Assembly: GCA_022414725.1 (NCBI GenBank)
Contig: CM039467.1
Coordinates: 18,292,624-18,356,623 of the forward strand
Reading direction: 5' to 3'
Length of the DNA stretch: 64,000 bases
Source of the DNA: Microglena sp. YARC
Lineage: Eukaryota; Chlorophyta; Chlorophyceae; Chlamydomonadales; Chlamydomonadaceae
Part shown: positions 49,743 to 62,279 of the stretch, piece after piece
Numbering within the stretch: position 1 is the first letter of the stretch
How the letters are laid out: each line of letters begins with the position of its first letter
Translations under genes and position numbers: made by a program
The notes under the pieces: generated by a model
Database searches by the model: none
What the model saw: the letters and a program-made list of their open reading frames with translations, nothing else
What the model was told of the DNA's origin: nothing

Positions 49743-50021
49743 CAGCTTTCCCCTACCAGCACATAGGCCCTGGTGGCTGACCAGAGTCTACTTATACTAT
49801 GTAATCAGAGTCCCCTTCACCCCAACCCTCTTCGGGCTTTTTGATCTCAGTAGATCAGTTGGTGCCTTGTGGGACGGCTGTGGGTTAACGTACATAGTCC
49901 CAGGGTATCTGGGGTGGGGGTGGAGTGTCTTGGTTTAGTGTTTGGTGTGGCGGTGTTTAGAGTTTGGGTGTTTGGGTGTACAGTATTTAGTGTGTGGTGT
50001 TACTTAGTATGTGCGTTTGGT

Positions 50022-50560
50022 TCTTTTGTGGGTGTGCGTTAGGCTTTCACCTGGAAGTCACTGACGTTGCGCAACCCACGCGTGGGCTTGGTTTTTGGGT
50101 GGCGTGGCTAAGGTGATAGTGTCCGTTGTTGGTTTGGGAAGCTTTACCTGGATGCACTGAAGCTGATGCAAACTATGTATGTTCAGAGTGACACCTCGCG
50201 GTGTTCACGTGATTTCGTGTGTGTGTGTATGTAGTGTGTTGGTGGGGTATTTAGGATGGCGAGTTTTTAAGTTATGTGGTGGTTTGCCGTGTGGGTGTGC
50301 TGAGCTTCGACTTGAATGCTCTGACGTTTGCACCAACGACTGTGTTCAGAGCTGACAACCCGTGGTGTGGTGTTTAGTATTGGTGTCTGGGTGTGGAGGG
50401 ATCGTACTTCGAACGCACTCTACCATGCGCAGACAACCGCGTGGGCGTGTGCAGTGTAAGTTCGGTTGTGTGTCGTGGGTGTTCGTGCTGTGGAGCTTAC
50501 CTGAATGCATGACGTTGCGCAACGCTTCATCCCAGCTGACACTCCCATCGCAGCGGCTTC
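50022..50560 (-). repeat. Five decayed copies of a minus-strand exon edge and 5' splice site
   Basis: On the minus strand the unit ends GTTGCGCAACGTCA.GCATTCAG|GTAAGCTC (near 50510). Copies lie near 50400, 50300, 50150 and 50055: the one near 50055 reads GTTGCGCAACGTCAGTGACTTCCAG|GTGAAAG, the one near 50150 reads GCTTCAGTGCATCCAG|GTAAAGC. Each is embedded in a GTGTTTAGTGTGTGG-type spacer. Spacing is about 95-150 bp. Confidence 0.6.
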
Positions 50561-50800
50561 AATAGTCTGTGGGGTTCTATACTTTTGTGAATCCGTGTAG
50601 TTCCTCGTTTGTCAGAAGGCCAAAGAGGGCGTCGGACGTTTCAGCTGTGGCCCTCACAGATGACACGCCCGACGTTGTCGTTTTGAGTAATATGCGCAGC
50701 ACGAGATAACACTTGTTGAAGGTCGCTGCTTGCCTTTCGTCAAGCCAATAGAAGGCTTTCGTCACTGCCACGGGAGACAAGGACGGACCACAAGTCAGAC
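50512..50800 (-). CDS. Two joined exons of an unrecognised minus-strand gene
   Basis: 50790-50593 stays open with LSPVAVTKAFYWLDERQAA, FNKCYLVLRILLKTTTSGVS and LLTNEELHGFTK, then GTATAG as a 5' splice site. After an AACCCCACAG acceptor, 50566-50512 continues in phase and ends CATTCAG|GTAAGC. A second frame in the last exon reads SVSWDEALRNVMHS, which also looks coding, so the join is not certain. LTNEEL is loosely like the propeptide of papain-family proteases, and the protease fragments lie 3.5 kb downstream on the same strand; a link is only a guess. Protein family unrecognised. Confidence 0.35.
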
Positions 50801-50849
50801 CACACGCAGGTGTTGGTGTGTGGAAGTGGTGGTAGTGTGTTAGATGTGT

Positions 50850-50995
50850 GTGTGGGGGGATGGGGGGGGCGGGGGCGGGGAGGGGGGGGGGGGGGGGGGG
50901 GGGCAATTTGCTGGCTAAGTTTTAGCAGGAACCCATGCGTTGCATGCAGCAACGGAATATCGACACGCCGGGCCACAAACAAACAGTGGGCACGT
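50850..50995. mobile_element. MITE-like family G copy
   Basis: A GGGGGG run is followed by TTAGCAGGAACCCATGCGTTGC, ATGCAGCAACGGAATATCGAC and ACAAACAAACAGTG in the order of the right half of 30632-30849. Confidence 0.5.
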
Positions 50996-53904
50996 TGCTA
51001 AATATAGCAGACGTACCAATGCATCACACACTGCATACTTAGCTATAGGGATATGATTGCACACTTTTGTTTCAATGCGGCAACATGTAAATCGAAGCGA
51101 CGTGCGACCCCCAAGTGGCGAACCAGGGGTTCCGGTGCTTCCGCGCTCCACCCTATACTGTGCTACGTCCCGGCTACACCACTAATCCTGATTATCAGGC
51201 TTGCGTCGCACCCTTTTGCTACACAACAAAGGATCTAAGAATGCTAGAAAAAAAAGTGATGGAGAAATCTAAATTCAAGGTGGGGCAAACAATCGGACGA
51301 TCGGGCTGGCTCTGGGGGGCTTTCAACCCCCAAGGGGGAAAATGCCAAAAAAAACAATGTAACATTAAAATTCAAAGAAAGCATGGAAGCGATATCACGC
51401 CCACCATCATCCTGATGCTGGCATTAGATATTGGGCGTCATCCAAACTGTAGCCTAGCAGGCTACCCCGGACTGCTACAAACAGAACATAAATCAAGGGC
51501 ACAAACAGACAAACTAGTACCAGGAAAGCCCCAAAAATGGAGCGGAATACTCTAAGTACCATCCCAGAGGTCCTGGTTGTTAGGGGTACCCCTAAGGCGG
51601 CCCTATCCACTGCCCATCGGGCAGTTTCGCCGATGTCCTCTAAATATCGTTCGCATTCAGGTTCTTTCAACTTTATTGTTTGTTCTTCTCATTGTAACAA
51701 TTCTACAACTAGTACAGAAGCATGGAAGCGGATATCAGAACCCACTCTGCATAAATAGAATCTTATACATATAAAAGAAATCATCGGCGGTCGCGGTCGT
51801 GGTGGTGTCATCATCCTCGCAACCGAAACTTAAATTAACCGATCTTCCCTCAGGCAATTCCCGCTCAGCCAATTCACGCTTTCAATTCCTCCTGCTTCAA
51901 CTTCCTGCCTGATTTGGCCTTCTCGCGCCTTCTGCTTATGCGACTCTTTCGCGCCTCCTGGCATATTCTACCTGTGGCGCATCCCGCCCGATTTTCTCCT
52001 TTTCCTGCTAGTTCAATCCACCTGATTTTCGGTAGCGTACAGTTGTCTTCCTCAAGTCTTTCCTTGCATCTCTGCAAGATCGACCCTTGCAATCAAGCAA
52101 ATCTGTCGCTGCGCACATCGGAAGGTGTTGTGAGATTGTTGATCTTCATCAGTGCTACAGTGCCCGCGTCCCACTGACGTGTTTATGGCACTCTGTGCTA
52201 CAGTCCGCGCCCACTGTCGTGGTTTCCTATCCTATCTTGTTCATCGCCTAATGAGAATAGGCTTGAGGACTCCATGTACGATACCTTGTATCAGAGATGT
52301 ACACCTTAGCCATTTACCTCTGGCACTGTCGTCCCTGCTTCATCCGCTCCCTCTTAAGACAGATATTACTGTCTATCCCAGGTTATGGGCCCATTTCAAA
52401 CGCTTCCCACCACTGTGCGCGCTAGCATCATGATGCGCAGTTATCTCCGGACAGCCCCCAGCCTGGGGCAGTGGGGCGACTTGACGATTCCGGGTGCTTG
52501 CCCCTCTCGACATTTGCTTTCCCCTGTGGAAGCAGCTGCATGCTTCTTGCGAGGACGTTTTTCTTTTGATTGTGTAAGCCTCCTGTGCGAGGCCCCTGTG
52601 TTTTGGTTTTCTCATGGAGATTTTCCCAGTCACTACTCACAACAAAGGTGACGTGTCAAGTCAGCAGGCCTGGCAGAAGTTTTCGAATCCCATCCATGCC
52701 CATTGCATGTCAGAACTTGACTGGCAACATTCTCCCACTGCAATTGAGAATACATGTCGCTCCAGCATTGTGCATAGCAAGCACGCGGCAAAAGTTGACT
52801 AAAAATAACAATCTCGCTTGAGCATTCTCGCCCTAAGTCTAACCGAACATCCTCATTTCAGCAACTTGGCTGCACTTCTCCCACTGCATCGAGAAATATG
52901 TCGCTGTGCATTGTGCCATAAGCGATACGCGGCAAAGTTGAATAAGACGAACCTGCTATGTTCCAAGTCTCAATCGAGTTGAACTTCGGGAGGCAGGTTT
53001 CGTGTGGACAGGATACGGTCCTCAGGCCGACCTGAATTCCCATGCTCGCTTGAAGAAGCTTCAGGTATGGGACCGGTTGCCGATTGCCATACAGGTTCAT
53101 TGCTCAGTGGGGTTTTTCGGCTGTCGATCACAGCTGAAGTGGCAAGGGAAGGTCCGCAATCGCGCAGGTCTGATGGCTATCAGCGAGTCAGGATATGCTG
53201 CAAACGTTGTTGACGGGTTGGATTCTGCGCACTGCTCTTTCGTCCCGTTTGCCTTTCATTCAGCTATGGGGGAAAGCCACAGCTGAAGTGGAGGGGGGCA
53301 GTAAGGAGTATGGTGTGTGCTGTAGGTGTGTGTGCGAGGGAGGGAGGGAATGAAGAGTTGGAGAGGTGGGGGGCTGGGTGGGATAGCTGGGGTGGGGAGG
53401 GGTAGGGGGCAGGAAATAATGTCAGGAAATGTAAAGTCCGACGGGAGGCTGTTTGTTTTGGTGGGGGTACCATGCTGGGTGGGGTGGGGTGGAGAATAAT
53501 CTGGGGGGGGGGGGGGGGGGGGGGGGGAAAGTATTGTGGTATGTTGGGTGCTTGTGGTAACACAGGGGAACCATCCTCAAGGAATATGCGTCGTCGGTGT
53601 TTCAGTTGCATCACTACAGACAAAACCGGCATAAACTGTCATGTAACTCCACCCAAAACTAAGGTGCGACCAACGGGAGGAGGGGGGGGGGGGGGGAGGG
53701 GGGGCTCCAACGTGTTTTAGTGGGAGAAACATCATGGCTGTGTATTCATGTGAGGGGTGGGGGGATAAAGTTAAACCATTCTATACCCAGCCCCAAACAG
53801 GTGCGGCCAAATCCAAACGGAACTGTCAATGATAGGGGTGGGGGCAGTTTGTCTATCGATGTGTGTAAGGTGTGGCCATCGGCCACACGGGTTAATCCGG
53901 TACT

Positions 53905-54014
53905 AGTAAATAAATAAATAAAAGGAAACCAATAGTACGCTCAGGTACGCCTTATTACGAAGGCGAGGTTGAGGGGGCCAGCCTGTTTTGCTTTCCAATG
54001 GGACCAACCACAAT
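53905..54014 (-). mobile_element. SINE-like family A copy
   Basis: On the plus strand: (TAAA)n, a spacer AAGGAAACCAATAGTACGC, then GCCTTATTACGAAGGCGAGG, TTGAGGGGGCCAGCCTG and TGGGACCAACCACAA. Confidence 0.6.
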
Positions 54015-54669
54015 TTGGGGGGGGGGGGGGGGAGGGGCTATCATCCCCCTGGAACCCACCTGGCAAAACAATTAGCTGACATTAGTTGTCCCGGGGGTCA
54101 TCAAACATAGGCTTGCCAGCGACTGTTATTGCTGCAGAGTTTGTTTGAAAGGCTCGGTGTTGTTCCAAAACAATGCACCGTTGTCATGAACAAGTCATCC
54201 CAGGCTGCCGTCACGATAACTTGAGTTCAACCTCAGGGTCGATGAGATTCAACCCCCTGCATGAAGCTTTTTTCAGGGCGAAAGGAGTAGAACGACACCT
54301 ATGAAGACGTGATGTTGTTGACCAGGATGATAGCAGAATGCAGTGGGGGCATCTGAAAGCGACAGTGGATCTGGTGCAGGGTTGAGAAGAAAAGGTTAAG
54401 AATTGGGTTTGGTTCATGTGGAAGTCATGATGGGTTGATCAGGATGATAAAGATGCCAATTTGGGCTAGTTCTGAAACCTTTGGGGGCCAAACCTTCCGC
54501 TACTTTATGAGACGCAAATCTCAGCCCCCCCAAACCCCACGGCCGGCTTTGGGTCCACCAACCCAAATCGCTACCCTAGGAGCCCAACCTTGAAAGACAA
54601 ACCAAATTCTTATCAACTTCCAGCCTTTTTGAAAAGGAAAAAAAAATTAAGGGCTGGCAATACCTTGTG

Positions 54670-54760
54670 TGGTTGGCCCCAGTGCAAGCCAAACGGGCTA
54701 AGCACCTCAACCTCAACCCCTCATAATTAAGACGTTCTATACATATTGATTTCTTGGTTT
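54670..54760 (+). mobile_element. SINE-like family A copy, plus orientation
   Basis: GGTTGGCCCCAGTGCAAGCC, AAACGGGCT and CCTCAACCTCAACCCCTCATAATTAAG, then an AT-rich TTGATTTCTTGG end. Confidence 0.6.
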
Positions 54761-55084
54761 GTTCACATGGCTGGTGAGAGTTGCCGAACATGGCTTCTGT
54801 AAACAGTTTCTTTTTCAAGCGTTTCTGCTGGTCAAGTTGTGTAGTGCAAAGGTGCGACGCAAGCCTGATTTTAAAAGGACTGCCCGGCGTAGCATGGCAT
54901 AGCGCAATGCACCTCCCTATATATAGGGGGGTCCAGTGGGCGGAGCCCCTCGTGTGTTTTTCTGGGATTACTTAGGAAACATGCATTTTGAACATGAATT
55001 TCTACAAGCCATTGAAAATACTCACAGACTTGTAGCATGCTACGTGGGTAACCTGTGTGGGCGGTGGCAATCTGCAAGGGTGCA

Positions 55085-55120
55085 CAACAACAACAACACA
55101 ACAACAACACAACCAACGAC

Positions 55121-55166
<46 letters not shown>
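55085..55166 (+). repeat. (CAA)n then (AAT)n microsatellite
   Basis: CAACAACAACAC units (55085-55117) pass into about 15 AAT units (55121-55166). Confidence 0.95.
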
Positions 55167-55627
55167 GATTTTTGCTGAGCCGTCGACCTTGGCATTTAAC
55201 TGTCTCAGGAACTAACAGTGGCAGAACCATTGAAGTAGCCTTTGGGTCCACTGAACCGCCAACTTGATCCGAATCTTGACCAAAAGTTGACGGAGTCCAT
55301 GACAGTACTGTCAAATCTTTTAATTTGTTGTACGCTGGGTCCAAGCAAAAACCTGCTGTGCAGGGGTGGGGGTGCTTGCTGGAAAATTGCCTCAAACAAC
55401 CTGTTCGCAACTTACTGTTGATCTGTGTTGGCAATTCAGTCAAATAGCTGTCCCCGTAACAATACGAGGGCTGAAGCGCGCATCACATCACATCCAGGGC
55501 GACCCAGATTGGTGATTTTTGCAGCCGGTCAATGTTTGGCACTGCACCTGTTGCAGTTGAAAAAGGGAGAAAGGAAAAGGGTGGAAGGGTGAAAAAGAGT
55601 GGAAAATGCCGAAAAAAGGAACGGGGA

Positions 55628-55925
55628 CAAGTTCGCTGCAGCGTCGCCTGCGACGCTAATGAATTGGCCGGAGAAGTGATCGCGACGGAGCGACGGTGGC
55701 AACGGAAGCGATTTAGTTTCACGAGACCGTTTGGCTGACGTGCGGGCTTCATCGCGGTCAGACGGATGGATGGAATGGATGGAATGGATGGATGGAATGG
55801 ATTGGATGGATGGATGGATGGAGGATTGGATGGTGAGAACTGGATGGATGGATGGATGGTCGGACGACAAATGGGTAACTGGGGCTCCCGCCCCCAGAAG
55901 GGGGCTCTTCTGCCAAAAGCCGGCC
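55628..55925. mobile_element. Dispersed repeat family F with an internal (GGAT)n expansion
   Basis: It opens with the CTGCAGCGTCGCCTGCGACGCT palindrome and closes with GGGGCTC.CGCCCCCAGAAGGG then GGCTCTTCTGCCAAAAGCC, the same ends as 19890-20110 and the reverse of 22729-22960. The middle, 55764-55857, is a GGAT/GGAATGGAT expansion absent from the other copies. Confidence 0.6.
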
Positions 55926-55948
55926 AGGGCAACCCAGAATTGTGTTGC

Positions 55949-56948
55949 NNNNNNNNNNNNNNNNNNNNNNNNNNNNNNNNNNNNNNNNNNNNNNNNNNNN
56001 NNNNNNNNNNNNNNNNNNNNNNNNNNNNNNNNNNNNNNNNNNNNNNNNNNNNNNNNNNNNNNNNNNNNNNNNNNNNNNNNNNNNNNNNNNNNNNNNNNNN
56101 NNNNNNNNNNNNNNNNNNNNNNNNNNNNNNNNNNNNNNNNNNNNNNNNNNNNNNNNNNNNNNNNNNNNNNNNNNNNNNNNNNNNNNNNNNNNNNNNNNNN
56201 NNNNNNNNNNNNNNNNNNNNNNNNNNNNNNNNNNNNNNNNNNNNNNNNNNNNNNNNNNNNNNNNNNNNNNNNNNNNNNNNNNNNNNNNNNNNNNNNNNNN
56301 NNNNNNNNNNNNNNNNNNNNNNNNNNNNNNNNNNNNNNNNNNNNNNNNNNNNNNNNNNNNNNNNNNNNNNNNNNNNNNNNNNNNNNNNNNNNNNNNNNNN
56401 NNNNNNNNNNNNNNNNNNNNNNNNNNNNNNNNNNNNNNNNNNNNNNNNNNNNNNNNNNNNNNNNNNNNNNNNNNNNNNNNNNNNNNNNNNNNNNNNNNNN
56501 NNNNNNNNNNNNNNNNNNNNNNNNNNNNNNNNNNNNNNNNNNNNNNNNNNNNNNNNNNNNNNNNNNNNNNNNNNNNNNNNNNNNNNNNNNNNNNNNNNNN
56601 NNNNNNNNNNNNNNNNNNNNNNNNNNNNNNNNNNNNNNNNNNNNNNNNNNNNNNNNNNNNNNNNNNNNNNNNNNNNNNNNNNNNNNNNNNNNNNNNNNNN
56701 NNNNNNNNNNNNNNNNNNNNNNNNNNNNNNNNNNNNNNNNNNNNNNNNNNNNNNNNNNNNNNNNNNNNNNNNNNNNNNNNNNNNNNNNNNNNNNNNNNNN
56801 NNNNNNNNNNNNNNNNNNNNNNNNNNNNNNNNNNNNNNNNNNNNNNNNNNNNNNNNNNNNNNNNNNNNNNNNNNNNNNNNNNNNNNNNNNNNNNNNNNNN
56901 NNNNNNNNNNNNNNNNNNNNNNNNNNNNNNNNNNNNNNNNNNNNNNNN
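55949..56948. other. Assembly gap, exactly 1000 N
   Basis: Bases 55949-56948 are all N. The round number suggests a scaffolding gap of unknown true size. Open frames that cross it are artefacts. Confidence 1.
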
Positions 56949-57345
56949 TGACATGTGACACCGGTTGCGATGCGAGCGATGACCCCCGTAAGTCGACATG
57001 TTCCGCCGACTGATGCGAGAGGTCGCCATGTGAATGTGATGTGATCTCGACAGTTTCCGCCGTGATGCGAGAGGGTCGGTTCGCCATGTGATGTGAATGT
57101 GACTCGACTCTTACTCGACAGGTTCCGCGTGATGCGAGAGGTCGTCTGTGATGTGACTCGACTCTTACTCGACAGTTTTTCCGCCATGATGCGAGAGTCA
57201 CCATGTGATGTGAACTCTACTGACAGTTTCCGCCGTGATAACGAGAGGTCGCCCATGTGTGTGATGTCCTCGACTCGACTCCGGACAGTTTCCGGCCGTT
57301 CATGTAATGCGAGGGTCTCGCCATCGGTATGTGACGTTGAACTCA
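56949..57345 (+). repeat. About 60-bp tandem array, roughly seven units
   Basis: GACAGTTTCCGCCGTGATGCGAGAGGTCGCCATGTGATGTGA and ATGTGACTCGACTCTTACTC recur with frequent single-base gains and losses. The array begins at the gap edge, so its full length is unknown. Confidence 0.9.
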
Positions 57346-60230
57346 TGTCATTCATTCATTCATCATTCTGGTGCCTACGTAGCTGCGCATGGATTAGGGA
57401 GTGAGCCCTTTAGCTCTGTAGTATTATTGTTCGTAATCTGTCGGGTCATCTCGATTCTTACCCCACTTGTGAAATCCTTCTGAAAACCCCTCGCAATATT
57501 TTCGTTTCCTTTTGCCCTGGATGAGATCGGAGTCCTGTGTAGTACGTAGAGACATGCTGAGATCGTTCACGGGTCGTCTTGATCGTGCTTGAGTTTCCGT
57601 GGAAACAGTTCGCATTGTCTTGAGCGTTCTTTGGCCTTTCCAGCAGAAAATGCGCGGTCCGGGGCTGGCAAGCGACGTGCTGCTTTGACGAACCATAGCC
57701 ACTCCGCGTTGTGCGGATGGCGTTGGCCGAGGTCGCTAATACACGGTAGAAAGTCTTTCGAGACATCGGAGATACGAGACAACCGAAGCGGACACCTCAC
57801 CGGAAATGGGATCCGTCTTTTAACTTTCTTACAGGGGAGATTCGTTCGTCTTTGAGTAAGCGTACCTCAAACGCGTTGTAGAAGGAGCTGCGAGAACAGA
57901 GCCTCCCATGCGCACTCGCTCCGTCTGCCTTGAGACGACGCATAACGTACAGCCTTCAGCGCGCGATCCTCGGATGTGGAAAAGGAATTGGCGCGTCCGC
58001 CTCAATCCGCCGTCTAAAACCTAAACCGGATGTAGTCGAGTTTTCGTCATCGCGTCAGCGTAGATAGCAGCCGTTCTGAGTCCGGAGTAGAGTTCGCCCT
58101 AAATGCGGGGGGCGGCTGATGATGGCAAACAGTACATGTGGTAGTCTTGTGTTGGGCGGGCGGAAGCGTACGTGTTCGCTGGAGTGCAAGAGGCGGTAGG
58201 TGATGCCCTTCCCACCGTGTCATATCCTTGAGGACTCCGGAATTTAAGACTTTCGTCGTGGGTTTGGCTATGCTGGCAATACATAATAGCGGACCCTCTG
58301 TCGCGAACTATAGAACTCTGGGATCGGCGACCTGAGATCGATGCGTTGCTTTGCTTGTTCAGCATTTTCACGCCGAATTTCCGGATGTAGCGCCCATGCG
58401 ATCTCCATGATTCGAGAACTCTGGTCTTCTCCGTTGTAGAGGCGGACGCGTTGGCGCCGGCGTGGTATGTGAAGAGCGTCTTGTCCCTGTTCCGATACAG
58501 CTTGTTCTAGCAAATGTGTGGATGGGTATGCTCCGTTGGTATATATCTGGTGCCATGTGTCTCCAGTACTTTCCGCGCGACGCGTCTGCCTGATTTCGCG
58601 GCACACTGCGCCATTGTACTCGATATCCCACGGACTGGATGACATTGTTCCTCGGATGCCCTTGACGGAAGAGCCGTTTTTGAGGTCCCACCACGCCGGT
58701 TGTTGAACCCTAAGAGGTTTGGGGTCGAGCGCTCGAGTTCTTTCAGTGAAGTCCGGTCGAAGAAGTACTCGACATCTCTTGCAGTACGTTATTCTTGAAA
58801 GGTGCGCGTCCCTAGAGTCGCGCGGTGGATTGCGCTAGCCGGTCGGTGTCCGTTCTTTGTGCCTGCGTTGCCTGCATGTTCGTAAGCGCTTTGGGACCCT
58901 CTCTCCTTGTTCCTATGCGATAATGAGTGCTCTAGAACAACGGTGGACAGCTCGTGCTTGACGTGGATCGCTGGCGCCGTCCGTCTTCCATCGCCCGTCG
59001 AATACGTAACCATATCTTGCGTTCGTGCTCGGGAAGCGATTGCGTTTGCAAGTATTTTTTTCGCCGATGCGCGCGGATTCGTCTAGGCTCCCAGTTGGCA
59101 CGTGCGGATGTCCTCGATGACGGCGCTGACTGACGATGTCCCAATAACTCAACTGGGGAGATCGGTGTCTGGCCCACCATGTGCAATAGAGCTAGCGTCA
59201 AGCGTCAAGCACAAGCCGCGCGAGTCATCCGATTCAATTGTGCCCTATCACTGCGCCACACTTCCCCTTTGGTGCGTACTTCTCCGGGCACTTTTGCTGA
59301 AGAGTTCCCACAATGGGAAGATGGGTGGTGATATGTTGTGCGAGACACCACCGTCGAACCCCATCCATGGTGCGTAATGAGCTTGCGCGGGACAGCGGGA
59401 TGATATCAGACCAGTCGCCGCCTACCTCATCGAAACCCTCGGGCAACCACTTTCAGTGATCGATATCAGTCATTAGACCAACAACTTTTGATTTGACCTT
59501 TGTTTCGTTTTGTTTGTTGTTTTGGTTTCGCCACACTCCATCAACGTTCCGAAGTATACGACGAGCTTAGTCCCCGCAGCCCACGGCTCACGCACCCACG
59601 TCTTGATTCAGGAAGGGGCATTTCGGCCTAACGCCGCGTTGTACCGGTGAAACAAACGCGGTGTTCAAATGGCGTCAAAAAAACCGATGACCGCTGTCGT
59701 GCGGCCATCTCATTAATAATCTAGCTTAGTAACCTTCGCGTCGCCCACTCTGGGCGATGAACAGATAATGCGGCCCTTGTTGGTCTGTTGATGGGGCACA
59801 CCGAGGAGGGCTTGTGGTTGAGGAGACGAAACGTGAGGGTCTTGCCAGGCCTCATCGGGAGACACGGATCCGTATGATGAAAAGGATAGGGATCTGAGTG
59901 TACATTCTCCACACGTGGCTTCGGCTGTCGGAGACAGCCAGACATTCGAATCCAAGGAGAAGTCCCCACTGCGCTAATGCTCAGGGTATAGTAATTGACC
60001 ATCGTAAATATCGCGCTTTTCCATGGACCAACTGGCCCGGGCTCCTGTGACAAACGATAGTTTCTCGCTCGGTTAGGGATAGGACGGTTGTCACCGTCTG
60101 ACTAGCATTGTCAATTGCAAGAGAATATCATAGGTTTCGCGAATTGATGTCGCTACATTCCATGTTTTCATTAACATACCGCACACGATCCTTATATGCT
60201 TTGTCTAATCGTGCGCCTACACACGCCCTA
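57346..60230. other. Stretch without a recognised gene; possible broken minus-strand coding
   Basis: The composition is balanced with no microsatellites, unlike 1-56 kb. On the minus strand, frames at 57800-57430, 58820-58268 and 60053-59713 look moderately protein-like and are interrupted by shifts. I recognise no domain. Confidence 0.4.
58268..58645 (-). CDS. Unrecognised open frame, hydrophilic
   Basis: The frame from 58645 encodes SSPWDIEYNGAVCREIRQT, then GDTWHQIYTNGAYPSTHLLE and RIMEIAWALHPEIRRENAEQ. It stays open further upstream to about 58820, where RITYCKRCRVLLRPDFTER contains a CxxC pair. The whole is about 180 codons. No family recognised. It could be part of a mobile element or a gene cut by indels. 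Confidence 0.2.
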   Translation of the reverse strand: MSSSPWDIEYNGAVCREIRQTRRAESTGDTWHQIYTNGAYPSTHLLEQAVSEQGQDALHIPRRRQRVRLYNGEDQSSRIMEIAWALHPEIRRENAEQAKQRIDLRSPIPEFYSSRQRVRYYVLPA

Positions 60231-60239
60231 CACTTTTTT

Positions 60240-61420
60240 TTTTATAATAAAAAAGAGAGAGAGGAGATTATGTCTTTGTAGAGCATGGCGCCTGCTTGAA
60301 ACTTGCGCGATGTTTTAGTAGAAGCTAACCCTAAGACAGCGATCCGGTGTCTGTAAGCGTCTTGGTATCGTTTGTACGGCTCTCAGCAATAGTTCAACTT
60401 TCGTTGAATCCATATATAAACCTTTTGCTGTAGGTCTACACCGATACAAGCGCTACATACTTTTTTTTTAAATAATAAAAAAAAAAGAGAGAGGAGATGT
60501 ATGTTTTTGTAGAGCATGCCGGCCTGCTTGAAACCTTCGGATGTCTTGTGTAGACGCTAACCTAAGACACGATCCTGGTGGTCCTGTAGCGTTTGTAGTC
60601 GGTTGGTAGCACCTACAGCATTAAGTTTCAACATTGTCGTTCCATAATATAACTTTTGCTTGTAGGTTGCTAGCAACCGATACAAGCGCTACAAGCTTTT
60701 TTTTTAATAATCAAAAAAAGAAGAGAGGAGATGTATCGTTTTGTATGAGCATGGCGCCTGCTTTGAAACCTCTGCCGGATGTCTTTTGTAGACGCTACCC
60801 TAAGACACGATCCCGGTGTCCTGTTAGCGTTTGTAATCGTTTGTACGGCTCTTCAGAAAATATGTTCAGCTGTCGTTCATATATACACCTTTTGCTGTAT
60901 GAGTTCTTGCGTTCAAAATATGATGAGCAGGTGTCGTCTTCTGTTGTCTGGTCAAGTTGCAATAATTAATGAGAAAAGAGGAGGAGATGGTATGTTTTGT
61001 AGAGCATGGCGCCTGCTTGAAATCCCTTTGCGGATGTCTTTTGTAGACGCTACCTAAGACACACGGTGTCCCTGTTAGCGTTTGTAACTGTTGTAACGCG
61101 GCTCTCAGCAATAGGGTTTCACTTGTCGTCCATATTATACACTCTTTTCTGTAGGTGTCTGACAACCGATACACATGTGCGCTATAGTTATCTTAATGTG
61201 ATAGAGAATCATGTCGAAGATACACACAAGAGGAAGGAGATGTATCGTTTTGTGTAGAGCAATGGCGCCTGCTTGAAACCTTGCGGAATGTCTTTTGTAA
61301 GAACCGCTACGTAAGACACGATCCGGTGTCCTGTTAGCGTTTTGTAATGGTTTGTTACGGCTCTCAGCAGTAGTGATTGTGTCAGACTTGTCGTCACAAC
61401 GTAGAAGAGATGAGGGAAGT
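60240..61420 (+). repeat. About 230-255 bp tandem array, five units
   Basis: GTAGAGCATGGCGCCTGCTTG recurs at 60279, 60510, 60746, 61000 and 61255. Each unit has A-rich AATAATAAAAAAAGAGAGAGGAG, then CGGATGTCTTTTGTAGACGC, TAAGACACGATCCGGTGTCC and GTTTGTACGGCTCTCAGC. Units differ mostly by single-base indels. Confidence 0.92.
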
Positions 61421-62019
61421 CTAGTGGTGTCTGGTAGTGTGTGCGCAGGGCGAGATCTGGGACCCGTTCACTAATAGGTAGTGCCGAATCTGGTGGGTAG
61501 TTCGACTATTTTAATAATAAAGAAAAAGACGAGAGAGGCGACGATATGTTTCTGTCTCAACGTCAGCTTGACATCCCATTGGTTTTAGTTGTAATTATTA
61601 AGGATTCGTGTAGGGGCGTGCCGAATCCGGATATTTTGAGGGCCATTTTATTAAAACATTATTTAAGTCTGCTAATCTGTCAACGGTACAGCGTGAGGTT
61701 TAAGCAAAATGGATGTCTGTCAAGTTTCTACACTCGTTTTTATTGATGAGGAAATAAAAGAAAAATATGCAGTCTCGGGGCGAGGAGATCTCTTTATGAT
61801 GCCGGATGTGAACTCGTGACCGTCTAGCTCAATACACGAGTGAGGGAGCTTGCCCGTGTGTGCATACGCGCACAGCGCCGTCCCTTCAATGCTGAGTAGA
61901 ATTGAGTTATATGGACATAGATTGAAGAGCGTGAAGAGTGCCTGTCGGCTTTTCGGAGTGATCAAGCGAGTGTCCTGCGTGTGCCATTACGACCGTGTTA
62001 GCACTATTTGTGTCCTCCT

Positions 62020-62275
62020 ATTCATTGCGACAGTGTTCCGCAATTTGTGTCCTCCGATACATTCGACATGTGTTCCGCCGTTTTGCGTGTGTCCTCCCTA
62101 TACATTCTACCAGTGTTTTTCCGCATCTTGCTGCCCTCCCTATAACCATTCTACTGTGTTCCGCCGTTTTGCGTGTGTCCTCCTCTAACATTCGGACAGT
62201 GTTCACGCATCTTTGTGTCTCCCTATAGCATTCTACAGTCGTTCCGCCGTTTTGCGTGTGTCCTGCCTCGCTGTA
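62020..62275 (+). repeat. About 40-bp array in an 80-90 bp higher-order pattern
   Basis: GTGTTCCGCCGTTTTGCGTGTGTCCTCC alternates with GTGTT.CCGCATCTT..TG(C/T)CTCCC, each followed by TATA.CATTC.AC. About six units. Confidence 0.9.
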
Positions 62276-62279
62276 TCAT

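Larger units (their letters stand above)
51000..55080. other. Repeat-rich stretch without a recognised gene
   Basis: 51170-51560 holds a short family B relative and a GGCTCTGGGGGGCTTTC..CCCCC segment like family F. 52140-52225 repeats GTGCTACAGT(G)CC(G/C)CG(T)CCCACTG twice. 52715-52800 and 52859-52950 are two copies of one unit (TTCTCCCACTGCA.., ATGTCGCT.., CGCGGCAAA.GTTGA). 53490-53530, 53678-53705 and 54017-54033 are poly-G. Several 60-95 codon frames exist on both strands, none with family features. Confidence 0.5.

Noticed and set aside
55483..57355. Very long open frames of 340-600 codons
   Set aside because: They consist mainly of the 1000-N gap.
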